A stretch of DNA of 12,210 bases from the NCBI GenBank assembly GCA_035687895.1, contig DASRUE010000071.1, positions 1 through 12,210 on the forward strand. Direction: 5' to 3'. Shown here piece by piece: positions 1 to 7,689 of the stretch (position 1 is the first letter of the stretch; each line of letters begins with the position of its first letter). Both the position numbers and the translations under genes were made by a program. Below the pieces are notes generated by a model. That model saw nothing but the letters and a program-made list of their open reading frames with translations, was not told the origin of the DNA and did not search any database. The stretch comes from JAERML01 sp035687895. Lineage in GTDB: Bacteria > Bacteroidota > Ignavibacteria > UBA10030 > UBA6906.

Positions 1-2
1 AC

Positions 3-47
3 ATCGTAAATGCAGTGCTGGATCCCCGCGTCCGGTTGACAGCATGA
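3..47 (+). CDS. C-terminal tail of a DppB/OppB-type ABC transporter permease (partial)
   Basis: Only the last 14 codons are in the window; the gene starts upstream. The reading frame gives IVNAVLDPRVRLTA and then TGA. The DPR-hydrophobic ending is typical of the last residues of DppB/OppB-type inner-membrane permeases of peptide/nickel ABC importers, where the protein ends shortly after an 'aLDPRir' motif. The TGA at 45-47 overlaps the ATG of the next permease gene (ATGA), the usual arrangement for a dppB-dppC pair. The identification rests on this short tail plus the neighbouring gene, so it is reasonable but not proven. Confidence 0.7.
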   Translation: MVNAVLDPRVRLTA

Positions 48-1327
48 TAGCGACGAACCGACTATCGCTCATTCTGTTGCTGTTGCTCTCGCTTCTCGCT
101 GCCATCACATGGATCCGTTATGATGTGATCGGGGCAAGTGCTGGCTCGCTTCTCGCGTTCGCGCTGTTGACGCTGGATTCCTGGAACGAGACCCAATGGA
201 ATTCGGCTCTTCTCGAATACTGGGTGGCCGCTGTTGTTTGGGTGTCGACGTTCATCTGGCTTCTGTGGAGGATGGTTCTTCACTCGCGATCAAACACCTC
301 CGAAGTGGGAAGTACTTCCCGTGGTCAGCCGTCGCCTGGATATCGCCTGGCGCATGTCGTTCTGAGATTCTTTGTATTCACCTCGCTGACGGCTCCGTTC
401 CTTTCTCCACTCAGTCCATCACAGCAAGGGCAACTTGAAACGACGAGACTTCTTCCTCCGTTATCGAAAGGATACATTGTGGAAGTCACGTTGCAAGCTT
501 CTTCGCAGGTGGATGGGTGGAGAAAGCGCCTGTACATGCAAAGTGCGGAGTATCTCTTGCATCGCGCAGATCGCATCGTTGGAGGGGATGGCGGGCAACC
601 CCCGGGGAGTGTTCCTGGGGCGAGACGCAGGACGATCGTATTCTCTTTTGGAACCGACGACAACGGAAGGGACGTGCTGAGCAGGGTGCTGCATGGCGGA
701 AGGGTGTCACTTGGTATTGGTCTTCTCGCGGCACTAGGATCGGCAGTGATCGGCACATGCGTGGGGTTTGTGGCTGGGATGTCGGGGAGGGGTGTAGATG
801 CGCTCCTGATGAGAACGACGGATCTCTTCCTATCCATCCCGGCGCTGTTTCTTGTTATCGCCCTCATGGCGTTTCTTGGGCAATCCCTGACGACACTTGT
901 CCTCACACTTGCCATCACTGGATGGATGACGATGGCGCGTGTCGTTCGCGGCGAGGTAGTGGCGTTGCGAGACAGAGAGTTCATTCTGGCTGCAAGACTC
1001 CTGCATGTGCCTCGCAGAAGGATACTGATGAAGCACATCCTGCCAAACCTCCGACATGTGATTCTCACGGGGGCCGTCCTTCAATTTGCGAATGCCACTC
1101 TGGGTGAGGCAGCTCTGGGGTTTCTTGGACTGGGTGTTCAACCCCCGACTGCAAGCTGGGGGAACATGATGGGAGAGGCGACCGGGTATCTGTCAAATGC
1201 ATGGTGGCTCGGATTCTTCCCGGGGCTGGTGCTAGCTATTGTCATCGTCGCGGCACATTATGTCGGAGAGGAAACCAGCCCTCATATCTCGAATCGACTC
1301 TCTCTTGCTGAGCGTCTGCCCGAATGA
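44..1327 (+). CDS. DppC/OppC-family ABC transporter permease with extended N-terminus
   Basis: Inner-membrane permease of a peptide/nickel-type ABC importer. The core is recognisable from about residue 200: the FGTDDNGRDVLSR signature at 202-214, then several membrane segments, the cytoplasmic coupling (EAA) loop at 311-335 ending HILPN, and GFLGLGVQPPTASWG at 359-373. It is 427 residues, against about 280-320 for typical family members. The extra length is an N-terminal block with about three hydrophobic segments (7-24, 30-45, 57-78) before the usual first segment (104-120), and roughly 60 residues inserted between RLLPP (135-139) and FGTD. The coupling loop has Leu315 where EAA has Glu and His321 where the family has its conserved Gly. 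The usual GDxLRDxLDP tail is replaced by an unrelated ending. The start overlaps the upstream stop by ATGA and the stop overlaps the kinase gene by ATGA, so it is firmly in the operon. The substrate is unknown and no ATPase or binding-protein gene is in view. Confidence 0.9.
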   Translation: MIATNRLSLILLLLLSLLAAITWIRYDVIGASAGSLLAFALLTLDSWNETQWNSALLEYWVAAVVWVSTFIWLLWRMVLHSRSNTSEVGSTSRGQPSPGYRLAHVVLRFFVFTSLTAPFLSPLSPSQQGQLETTRLLPPLSKGYIVEVTLQASSQVDGWRKRLYMQSAEYLLHRADRIVGGDGGQPPGSVPGARRRTIVFSFGTDDNGRDVLSRVLHGGRVSLGIGLLAALGSAVIGTCVGFVAGMSGRGVDALLMRTTDLFLSIPALFLVIALMAFLGQSLTTLVLTLAITGWMTMARVVRGEVVALRDREFILAARLLHVPRRRILMKHILPNLRHVILTGAVLQFANATLGEAALGFLGLGVQPPTASWGNMMGEATGYLSNAWWLGFFPGLVLAIVIVAAHYVGEETSPHISNRLSLAERLPE

Positions 1328-4300
1328 TCAATCACCGCTATACAATTCTGAGCAAGATCGGGGAAGGAGGGAGCGGAGAGGTTTTCCTCGTCGAAGATTC
1401 TCTCAAGCATCATTGGAAGCAGGCGATGAAAATCCTTCACAGCAGCGCGGCGGCGCATGCCGGAGAGGACATACAGTTTCAGAATGAGGTTGCCAGTCTG
1501 TTGCATCTGCAACATCCGGGGTTGGTGAGGATGTTGGATTTTGGTTTGGTACGCGCGTCGTCGGTTCCGTCACTTTTACAGCGGCGTTTCTTTACAACGG
1601 AGTATGTTGAAGGCGGGGATATCCTCCACACAATTGGTGCAACTTCGGATGGGCGAGGGCATTTGCTCAAAGCCCTGTTTCTTCAGACGTTGCACGTGCT
1701 TGACTACATCCACCGTCGTGGAGTAATTCATTTTGATGTCAAGCCTGCGAACCTTCTTCTGGTGTCAGGTATAGGGAACGATCTGGATGTTCCCATCCTT
1801 AAGCTCACCGATTTTGGATTTAGTAAGAGAGCAAGTGAGGAAATCGAGCAATCATTGAGAGGGACCCTTGAGTATACGGCTCCTGAGCTGCTGCGGAGGG
1901 AACCGTACGACCACCGAATTGACTTGTACTCTCTTGGTGCAACCTTCTATCATTTGATGGAAGGCCGTTGCCCATTTGAAGCAGATGAGCCTGTCGAGCT
2001 TATCAAGAGAGTTCTCACCGAGGAGGCTGAATTTTCCGCTCGCACTGATCCAACATTGACAGCTCTCCATGATGTACTTCGCGTCCTCCTCCACAAAAAA
2101 CCTTCGGAACGATTCGGCAGCGCACGAGAAACAGCCATACGGTTGCTCCAGGGAGATGAGAGCGGTTTGCGAGCCTTCTTCGGTGGGGTTGCGCGACCAG
2201 CCTTCGTCGGGAGGAGTGTGGAGCGAAAACGGCTCTGTACGGTGATCGATGGACTCGTCCGATCAACCAACGACACGAAGGATCAGCCAAAGGTGATCGT
2301 CATTTCAGGAAGAGAGGGGATGGGGAAGCATGCCCTGGCGGAGGAAGTCGCGCGGTACGCTCGAAGCAAAGGAGTGCCGGTTTTCGACGCGGAAGGAGGT
2401 CAACGGGAGATTCCTTTCAGTTATATGAAGGACATGATGGGTCTTCTCCAGGCGGAGGCGCGGTCACGTATTGCCAACGAAGAACGCCTTTCTCCTGGAT
2501 ACCCCCAGCTCCCTTCGCCTGATCCCGACCGTGACTCCGGGTTACCAGTTGCTCGTGAATGGCAACAAGACCGTGAGTGGCTGATTGAACGCCACACCCG
2601 TTTCTTACTTGAGTGTTCGGAAGTGGTTCCCTTTGTGATCCTAGCCAGTACAAACGAGATCGATGCGGAGTCGTTTGCGGTCTTGCAGACTGTTGCGCGT
2701 GACGCGAAACAGGGGGGGCTCCTCCTTCTTCTTGTGGAGGACTCGTCTCACCCCACTCCGCTCTCACAACAAGTCGAGGTTCTGCCAATTGCAGAACTCA
2801 CAGGAGAGGAGGTGGTCGCCCTGTGTACAGCCTCCTTTGACCCGCCCAGTGTCGGGGCGGAAATCGGTGCGCGATTCTTTCAGTTGTATGGCGGCGTCCC
2901 GACTCTGGTCGTGGAAGCAATCCACTCCCTGCACGAGATCATTCGTCCCGACAGTCTCGATCTGATCGGTGAACAACCTTCGCTTGTAGACGGATGGCTG
3001 GAGCGCCTGCCGAAAGATATCGATCAATTCCTGGTGAATAGGTACGAGGGACTCAGTCGTGAATGTCAATTGCTCCTTGCAATGATGGCATGCTGCGAAG
3101 CGCCCGTACCGATTGAGTTGATGGTCTCTGTATTGCCATTCGAGCGTCGTCGTTTGGAAGAGTATCTCCAACGGCTGTCCGCAGAAGGATATATCAGTCT
3201 TGACACGTCGGCGCGGCAGGTCTCATTCCGCCAGGCTAAATTGAAGAGTGCTGTGTATACCTTCATTGCAAGTGGCAAACAGGAACTTCACGCGACTATT
3301 GCCGAAGCCCTCGAGCGAATGCCGGCTACCTTTGCACTTTTGCAGGAACGTGCGCGCCAGTACCAAGCTGCGGGAAAATTGAAAAAGGCATCGTTGGCGG
3401 CGGAGGTTGCCGCTGAGGAGGGAATGAAACTCTCGGCATTCCAGAGGTCGATTGAACTCTACCACGATGCAATACGTTCTGCTTCTTCGGGTGAGAATCT
3501 GCATCGTCTGCACCGCCTTCGCAGCAAACTTGCCGGAGTACTGCTCCAAGCCGGGCATTACAAAGAGGCAATTGATCTTGCGAACGAGCTTATCGAGAAG
3601 GAGGATATCGAGAGGGAGGATCGGTACGCGCTTCTAACGACGCTCGGGATCAGTCAGTCGAAGCTGGGCGAGTATGCCGAGTCACGGCAATACCTGACAG
3701 AGGCGGCCACCATGGCGCCAAATGAGGTCGACGAGATGCAACTCCGGCAGGAGTTGGTAGGAGTTGACATTGCCGTTGGGAGGTTCGTCGAAGCAGAACG
3801 TCAGTGCCGCCTACAGCTCGAATCGACATCACGCCGATCCTACGAGAGGCTTCACGCGGCTATTTCCACAGATCTGGGGATCGCTCTTTTTTTTCAGAAT
3901 CGGTTTGATGAATCAGCTTCCTGTTTCAATGATGCGCTGGACTTCTACAAGAAAGTGGCCGACCATCGTCATATCGCCGATGCGATGTTGAACATTGGCA
4001 ACTCGATGAGCGCGAAAGGTGATCACGGAAGCGCCATTGTGAGTTGGAAAAATGCGCTGGAGATGAGCAGGCAATACGGAACACTGAACCAGCAAGCACA
4101 GATTCTGAACAGCCTGGGGATCGCACATTACAAGCTGAGACAATTCCGGGAGGCAAAAGAGTTGTATAACGAGTCTCTGCAAATCTCGGAGCGGATCGAT
4201 TCAAAGCCTGGTGTCGCCTATGCGCTTACCAATCTGGGCGAAGTGTGTCATGCGGAGGGGGAATACGAGAATGCGCTCGAAACCTGGTTACGTGCGTACG

Positions 4301-5034
4301 ATCTGTATGTTACCATGGATGACGCACGGGGGCTGACAGAAACGTTGCTCCAGCTTGCGCGGCTACAGACAACGCTGGGGGATACTTTGCAGGGCAGAGA
4401 AAGTGCGGAACGAGCACGCCGGGTGATCACTGAACGAGGATTGGATACCTTTCTCGGACAATTCAAGTACATTGAGGGAGTGCTTTGGCTGCAACGAAAG
4501 GACACTGCCCGGGCAAGAGCAGAACTCACCGATGCCGAGGCACTTCTCCGAAAAGAAGAGGATGATGAAGGGAGGTGGTGGGCAACTCTCCGGCTTGCTG
4601 AGTGTATGAGCCAACAAGGAGACGAGGAAGAGGCGATCGCACTGATCAAAAATGTACTCGTGGATGCGGACGGAAATCCCGGTATTGTCGCTGAAGCGAG
4701 ACTTATCCTCGGCCTGCTCGCGCGGGACAGGCCCGGTCTCGTTGACGAAAAACCCCTGGCGCTTTTCAAACGAGGGCTCGACGCGATTGAGAAGGAACCG
4801 CTCACTGAGCTTTCTTGGAAGCTTTCGTTGGAGCTTGCGAGAGAATTCGATGCTCGCGGACAACACGACAAAGCTGACCATTACCTTCAGCAAGCGAGCA
4901 TCATCCTCCAGTTCTTCGTCCGGAACATCCATTCGGCGAGTCTGCGAGAACAGTTTCTCAAGGCGGAAGGTCGGGGAAGCCTGCTCAGCTTGGCAAACGA
5001 CCGACTTCATTTTCAAGGAGACTGGAAAACGTGA
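1324..5034 (+). CDS. Ser/Thr protein kinase with degenerate NTPase (AAA/STAND-like) module and TPR array
   Basis: Large cytoplasmic signalling kinase of 1236 residues with no membrane segment. The kinase domain spans about 7-275: glycine loop GEGGSGEV (13-20), ATP-binding Lys36, helix-C Glu55, catalytic loop HFDVKPAN (136-143, Asp138 and Asn143), DFG (163-165) and APE (186-188). Phe137 replaces the HRD arginine, so it is a non-RD kinase. An FVGR motif at 294-297 opens an AAA_16/STAND-type segment. Its P-loop reads GREGMGKH (329-336), with His336 in place of the Ser/Thr that binds magnesium. The expected Walker B strand (435-447) reads FVILASTNEID and lacks the acidic pair. From about 675 to 1200 there is a helical array with many TPR-like units (for example 926-960 and 966-1000), ending in a SLREQFL segment (1205-1211) common at the tail of such kinase-TPR proteins. 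The architecture resembles PknK-like kinases. The start overlaps the permease stop (ATGA) and the stop overlaps the next gene (GTGA). The substrate is unknown; the adjacent sigma-54 activator is the obvious candidate. Confidence 0.93.
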   Translation: MINHRYTILSKIGEGGSGEVFLVEDSLKHHWKQAMKILHSSAAAHAGEDIQFQNEVASLLHLQHPGLVRMLDFGLVRASSVPSLLQRRFFTTEYVEGGDILHTIGATSDGRGHLLKALFLQTLHVLDYIHRRGVIHFDVKPANLLLVSGIGNDLDVPILKLTDFGFSKRASEEIEQSLRGTLEYTAPELLRREPYDHRIDLYSLGATFYHLMEGRCPFEADEPVELIKRVLTEEAEFSARTDPTLTALHDVLRVLLHKKPSERFGSARETAIRLLQGDESGLRAFFGGVARPAFVGRSVERKRLCTVIDGLVRSTNDTKDQPKVIVISGREGMGKHALAEEVARYARSKGVPVFDAEGGQREIPFSYMKDMMGLLQAEARSRIANEERLSPGYPQLPSPDPDRDSGLPVAREWQQDREWLIERHTRFLLECSEVVPFVILASTNEIDAESFAVLQTVARDAKQGGLLLLLVEDSSHPTPLSQQVEVLPIAELTGEEVVALCTASFDPPSVGAEIGARFFQLYGGVPTLVVEAIHSLHEIIRPDSLDLIGEQPSLVDGWLERLPKDIDQFLVNRYEGLSRECQLLLAMMACCEAPVPIELMVSVLPFERRRLEEYLQRLSAEGYISLDTSARQVSFRQAKLKSAVYTFIASGKQELHATIAEALERMPATFALLQERARQYQAAGKLKKASLAAEVAAEEGMKLSAFQRSIELYHDAIRSASSGENLHRLHRLRSKLAGVLLQAGHYKEAIDLANELIEKEDIEREDRYALLTTLGISQSKLGEYAESRQYLTEAATMAPNEVDEMQLRQELVGVDIAVGRFVEAERQCRLQLESTSRRSYERLHAAISTDLGIALFFQNRFDESASCFNDALDFYKKVADHRHIADAMLNIGNSMSAKGDHGSAIVSWKNALEMSRQYGTLNQQAQILNSLGIAHYKLRQFREAKELYNESLQISERIDSKPGVAYALTNLGEVCHAEGEYENALETWLRAYDLYVTMDDARGLTETLLQLARLQTTLGDTLQGRESAERARRVITERGLDTFLGQFKYIEGVLWLQRKDTARARAELTDAEALLRKEEDDEGRWWATLRLAECMSQQGDEEEAIALIKNVLVDADGNPGIVAEARLILGLLARDRPGLVDEKPLALFKRGLDAIEKEPLTELSWKLSLELAREFDARGQHDKADHYLQQASIILQFFVRNIHSASLREQFLKAEGRGSLLSLANDRLHFQGDWKT

Positions 5035-6458
5035 CCAGAGCGAAGGAACAATTCGAAATGCTCTTGTGTGGCAGGAGGGAGTTGATAGGTAAACTCCGGC
5101 GGCTTGTTGACCCAGAGGCTTCGGTGCATCTTCAATTCGTTTCGACGCCGGGTTTTCTCGTCGGGCGGGCGTTGTTCCGGATGCCCCGTCTTGTGTTGAT
5201 CCATGTCCAGGCGGACACCCTGCCACTCCGATCGGCGCTGAAGGAATTCTGCTCGCGGTTTCCGGATGTTCCCGTGCTTGCCATTGCTGACACTCCTGAT
5301 CACGGGTTTGCCGTCGATTTAGTAAAGCTTGGTGTATCAGCCTATTTTACATTTCCCGAAGAGCGCAGAAAGATCAACGACCAGATTGCCCTTCTCTATA
5401 ACGAGTGGGAGGCACGGAAGAAGAAGGACCAGTTTGTGAAAATCCAGCAGGGAGTATATGATTTTCGCCATATCATCGGGAATTCACCTTTGTTGCAGGA
5501 GACCATGGAGCGCGCACAGAAGGTGATCAACAACAGTACGATGACGGTCCTGATCACCGGCGAAACGGGAACGGGGAAGGAGCTGTTTGCACGTGCCATT
5601 CACTATAATGGCAAGAACAAGAATAGTCCGTTTGTGGACATCGCCTGCTCGGCCCTGCCGGAAACGTTGCTCGAATCCGAACTTTTCGGGTATGAGAAGG
5701 GAGCGTTCACGGATGCCAAAGAGAGGAAGATCGGTCTGTTCGAACTTGCAGGCGATGGGACGATTTTTCTGGATGAAGTTGGTGACATTTCCCTGGCGAC
5801 CCAATCCAAGCTTCTCAAAGTGATTGAAGACCGGACAATGCGAAGAGTCGGCGGGATCCGAGATGTTCCTGTCCGTGCACGCATTGTCGCGGCAACGAGC
5901 GCGGATCTTGAGGCAAAAATGAGGTCAGGGGAATTCAGGAAGGATTTGTTTCACCGCCTGAAAATCCTGCCTCTGGAACTCTCTCCTCTCCGGGATCGGA
6001 GGGAGGACATCCCACTTCTTGTGAACGATTTTCTGAAGTCCTTCAATGTCAGTTACAACAAGAGGATCAAGGGCATTACCCACCAAGCTATGCAGCTCCT
6101 GATGGAACATGACTGGGAGGGAAACGTAAGGGAACTAAAGCATTCCATCGAACGGGCTGTGCTGTTGGAGGAAAGCGAGTGGATCACAGAAGATGACTTC
6201 GAGTTCAACCAACAAAAGGGAAGATCGACGAAGCGACGGATGATCATGAACAGGCCCGAGTCACTTCCACCGAAAGAAGTTGATACCCTCATGCTTCTCA
6301 TTCCCTTCGACAAGGCTTCTCTACCTGAGGTCCAACGGATGTATGCCCTTCGTGTACTGGAGCATGTTGGTGGGAGTAAACTGAAGGCGGCTCGAATGTT
6401 GAAGATTTCTCGTCCAAGACTGGACCGGATACTCGGCCGGTCTGGAGATGATGACTAG
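5031..6458 (+). CDS. NtrC-family sigma-54-dependent activator with pseudo-receiver domain
   Basis: Transcription activator of 475 residues with three parts. Residues about 8-120 have a receiver-like pattern but lack the chemistry: the acidic pocket is absent (LLCGRRE), His58 sits where the phospho-acceptor Asp is expected (LVLIHVQ), and Phe108 replaces the conserved Lys (YFTFP). Residues about 146-380 form the AAA+ domain: Walker A GETGTGKE (177-184), Walker B FLDE (246-249), putative arginine fingers Arg303/Arg309, and sensor II region WEGNVREL (362-369). The sigma-54-contact loop reads GAFTDA (224-229) instead of GAFTGA. Residues about 430-468 are a Fis-type helix-turn-helix (GGSKLKAARMLKISRPRLDR). 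The GTG start is supported by AAGGAG at 5015-5020, ten bases upstream, and by the GTGA overlap with the kinase stop. Since Asp phosphorylation is impossible, control by the kinase encoded upstream or by protein binding is inferred. Target promoters are unknown. Confidence 0.93.
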   Translation: MTRAKEQFEMLLCGRRELIGKLRRLVDPEASVHLQFVSTPGFLVGRALFRMPRLVLIHVQADTLPLRSALKEFCSRFPDVPVLAIADTPDHGFAVDLVKLGVSAYFTFPEERRKINDQIALLYNEWEARKKKDQFVKIQQGVYDFRHIIGNSPLLQETMERAQKVINNSTMTVLITGETGTGKELFARAIHYNGKNKNSPFVDIACSALPETLLESELFGYEKGAFTDAKERKIGLFELAGDGTIFLDEVGDISLATQSKLLKVIEDRTMRRVGGIRDVPVRARIVAATSADLEAKMRSGEFRKDLFHRLKILPLELSPLRDRREDIPLLVNDFLKSFNVSYNKRIKGITHQAMQLLMEHDWEGNVRELKHSIERAVLLEESEWITEDDFEFNQQKGRSTKRRMIMNRPESLPPKEVDTLMLLIPFDKASLPEVQRMYALRVLEHVGGSKLKAARMLKISRPRLDRILGRSGDDD

Positions 6459-6489
6459 TGTAACGTTTTGCAGTTGGTGATGTAACGTT
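6459..6489. repeat. Direct repeat TGTAACGTT, two copies 22 bases apart
   Basis: TGTAACGTT occurs at 6459-6467 and again at 6481-6489, a 22-base centre-to-centre spacing equal to about two helical turns. Each copy contains the self-complementary core AACGTT and is followed within a few bases by TTGCA. The pair starts immediately after the sigma-54 activator gene and lies about 190-220 bases upstream of the lipoprotein gene start. Same-face spacing suggests a dimeric activator site, possibly for the activator encoded next door; that is inference. Confidence 0.5.
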
Positions 6490-6502
6490 CTATTGCACCC
6501 GT

Positions 6503-6514
6503 TGATAGGTATCA
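6503..6514. repeat. Short inverted repeat TGATA-GG-TATCA
   Basis: A perfect 5-base inverted repeat with a 2-base centre, 13 bases beyond the second direct repeat in the gap ahead of the lipoprotein genes. It may be part of a composite regulatory site. A palindrome this short can arise by chance, so it is recorded at low confidence. Confidence 0.25.
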
Positions 6515-6625
6515 CTCTGGAATCTGGTTCGCTGAAATTCATCGGATCCTCCCACCGCCCAAGAAATTGCCCCGTCTCGCTCGTCTGAACAGGATTCCAC
6601 ATGCGTGCGGACTCTGGCATGCAGG

Positions 6626-6654
6626 TTGACCTTAGGTCAGTAGCTGACTATTCT
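6626..6654 (+). promoter_or_regulatory. Probable housekeeping promoter for the lipoprotein genes
   Basis: TTGACC (6626-6631, five of six to the -35 consensus) and TATTCT (6649-6654, four of six to the -10 consensus) are separated by exactly 17 bases. Transcription would begin near 6661, a leader of about 18 bases before the ATG at 6679, whose Shine-Dalgarno AAGGGGG is at 6665-6671. A partial -24/-12-like match (TGGCAT-N5-TTGAC, 6615-6630) overlaps the -35 element but lacks the -12 GC. The match to the sigma-70 consensus assumes this organism uses standard spacing. Confidence 0.5.
6627..6648. promoter_or_regulatory. Overlapping inverted repeats inside the promoter spacer (putative operator)
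   Basis: Two perfect inverted repeats share their middle arm. TGACCT-T-AGGTCA lies at 6627-6639 and GTCAG-TAG-CTGAC at 6636-6648. Together they fill the region from the -35 element to the base just before the -10 element, where a bound repressor would block RNA polymerase. The regulator is unknown. No similar paired motif was seen upstream of the other genes in the window. Confidence 0.45.
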
Positions 6655-6678
6655 CGTCCATCCTAAGGGGGCAAACAG

Positions 6679-7671
6679 ATGAACTCATTACGGGACATTT
6701 TCGGTGCACCACTGGTCCTGGCTGCTATGATGCTGGCTGGTGGGTGCCAATCCGACATGGTGAACACCCCCGAAGATTCGCCAAGGTTGCAGCACGTTTC
6801 GAAGCAAGGTGCCGCAACACGGGCATCGCTAAGAAGTAGTGAACGCAAGGAGGAGGAGAGTGTGGTCGCCAGGAACTGTTCCTCCAGTTCAGGGCTACTC
6901 TTGCCTTTGGTCGGTCTCTCGCTCACCACTAACACTTCAAGTGTGACCTATCCCGTCGGGGTCATCAATCTCCCGACCGCTGTATCCTTTGGAATCTGCT
7001 CTGTGGATTCAGGTGGACCTGGCGTCCAAAAGACACAGGCATTCGGACCTGTCATCGATTTGTTGTTTCTGGGTCGAGTCAGCGTCGATCTTTCTCTTGG
7101 CGACGCAGGACTTCCCGCCTCAACACCGGACTTCGCAAATTTCAGGGTCCTCAGGCAGGACGAAGCCACGGGAACATGGTTGTACCACGCCAGCGGCTCG
7201 ATCAACGGCGGAAGAGTACGGTACGAGGTCTCGGTGAATGGTACATACATCGTGTCATTGCTGAGTTTTCCGGTTCTGGACACACTTTGGACAATCACTG
7301 GATTGATTTCGCCACAGTATGGTGGAACATTGCACTTGTTGAATTCATCACTCGTCGTTGCACCTGGAGCGCTGCTTTCCACCACGAACATCAGTTGGAC
7401 GATTGCTTCGAGAGTGCCACAGGGTCTCCCTGGTGCATTGCGGCGTGAGTATGAATTTGGTCCGGAAGGCACCACTTTCCAAATTCCCGTGAACGTATAT
7501 ATTTCGTTTGCAGATGCAGCACTGGAGGGGAACGATCCATACCAATTCCAATTCTATTATTACGATCCCGAATCCAATGCTTGGGTGATACAATCGCGGA
7601 AAGTGGATCTTACCAACGAGAGGTTTGTTGTCCGGTTGCAGCACTTTTCACGATATGCCTTTGGTCGATAA
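6679..7671 (+). CDS. Lipoprotein with two ZU5-like domains
   Basis: Predicted exported lipoprotein of 330 residues; no named function. The signal peptide has a hydrophobic stretch at 11-20 and a lipobox ending at Cys23 (LAGGC), followed by a low-complexity linker to about 70. The C-terminal domain (about 205-330) has the features of a ZU5 fold: GGTL at 215-218, VVAPGAL at 226-232, and an EFGPEGTTFQIPV strand region at 259-271, then a closing HFSRYAFGR. Residues about 121-193 look like a second, diverged copy of the later part of that domain (FGPVIDLLFLGRVSVDLSLGD aligning with FGPEGTTFQIPVNVYISFAD, each followed by a W-containing segment and a closing strand). The ATG is well placed behind AAGGGGG (6665-6671, seven-base spacing). 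The next lipoprotein gene is a paralogue. ZU5 domains in eukaryotes are protein-interaction modules; any such role here is inference. Confidence 0.8.
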   Translation: MNSLRDIFGAPLVLAAMMLAGGCQSDMVNTPEDSPRLQHVSKQGAATRASLRSSERKEEESVVARNCSSSSGLLLPLVGLSLTTNTSSVTYPVGVINLPTAVSFGICSVDSGGPGVQKTQAFGPVIDLLFLGRVSVDLSLGDAGLPASTPDFANFRVLRQDEATGTWLYHASGSINGGRVRYEVSVNGTYIVSLLSFPVLDTLWTITGLISPQYGGTLHLLNSSLVVAPGALLSTTNISWTIASRVPQGLPGALRREYEFGPEGTTFQIPVNVYISFADAALEGNDPYQFQFYYYDPESNAWVIQSRKVDLTNERFVVRLQHFSRYAFGR

Positions 7672-7689
7672 AAGCGATAGGAGGAAACG

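Noticed and set aside
325..1068. 247-codon minus-strand open frame across the permease gene
   Set aside because: Its composition is Arg/Ser/Thr-rich, typical of antisense frames, and the plus strand encodes a clear ABC permease.
4363..5226. 287-codon minus-strand open frame across the kinase/activator junction
   Set aside because: It spans two well-supported plus-strand genes and shows no recognisable motif.
6518..6533. TGG-N9-TCGCT element with the GG/GC spacing of a sigma-54 promoter
   Set aside because: Only the two dinucleotides match and the flanking bases do not; this spacing is expected by chance about once per 256 bases.
6601..6666. 21-codon ORF (ATG at 6601) ending just before the first lipoprotein gene
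   Set aside because: It overlaps the predicted -35/-10 promoter, so it would not be transcribed from it, and the ribosome site is weak.
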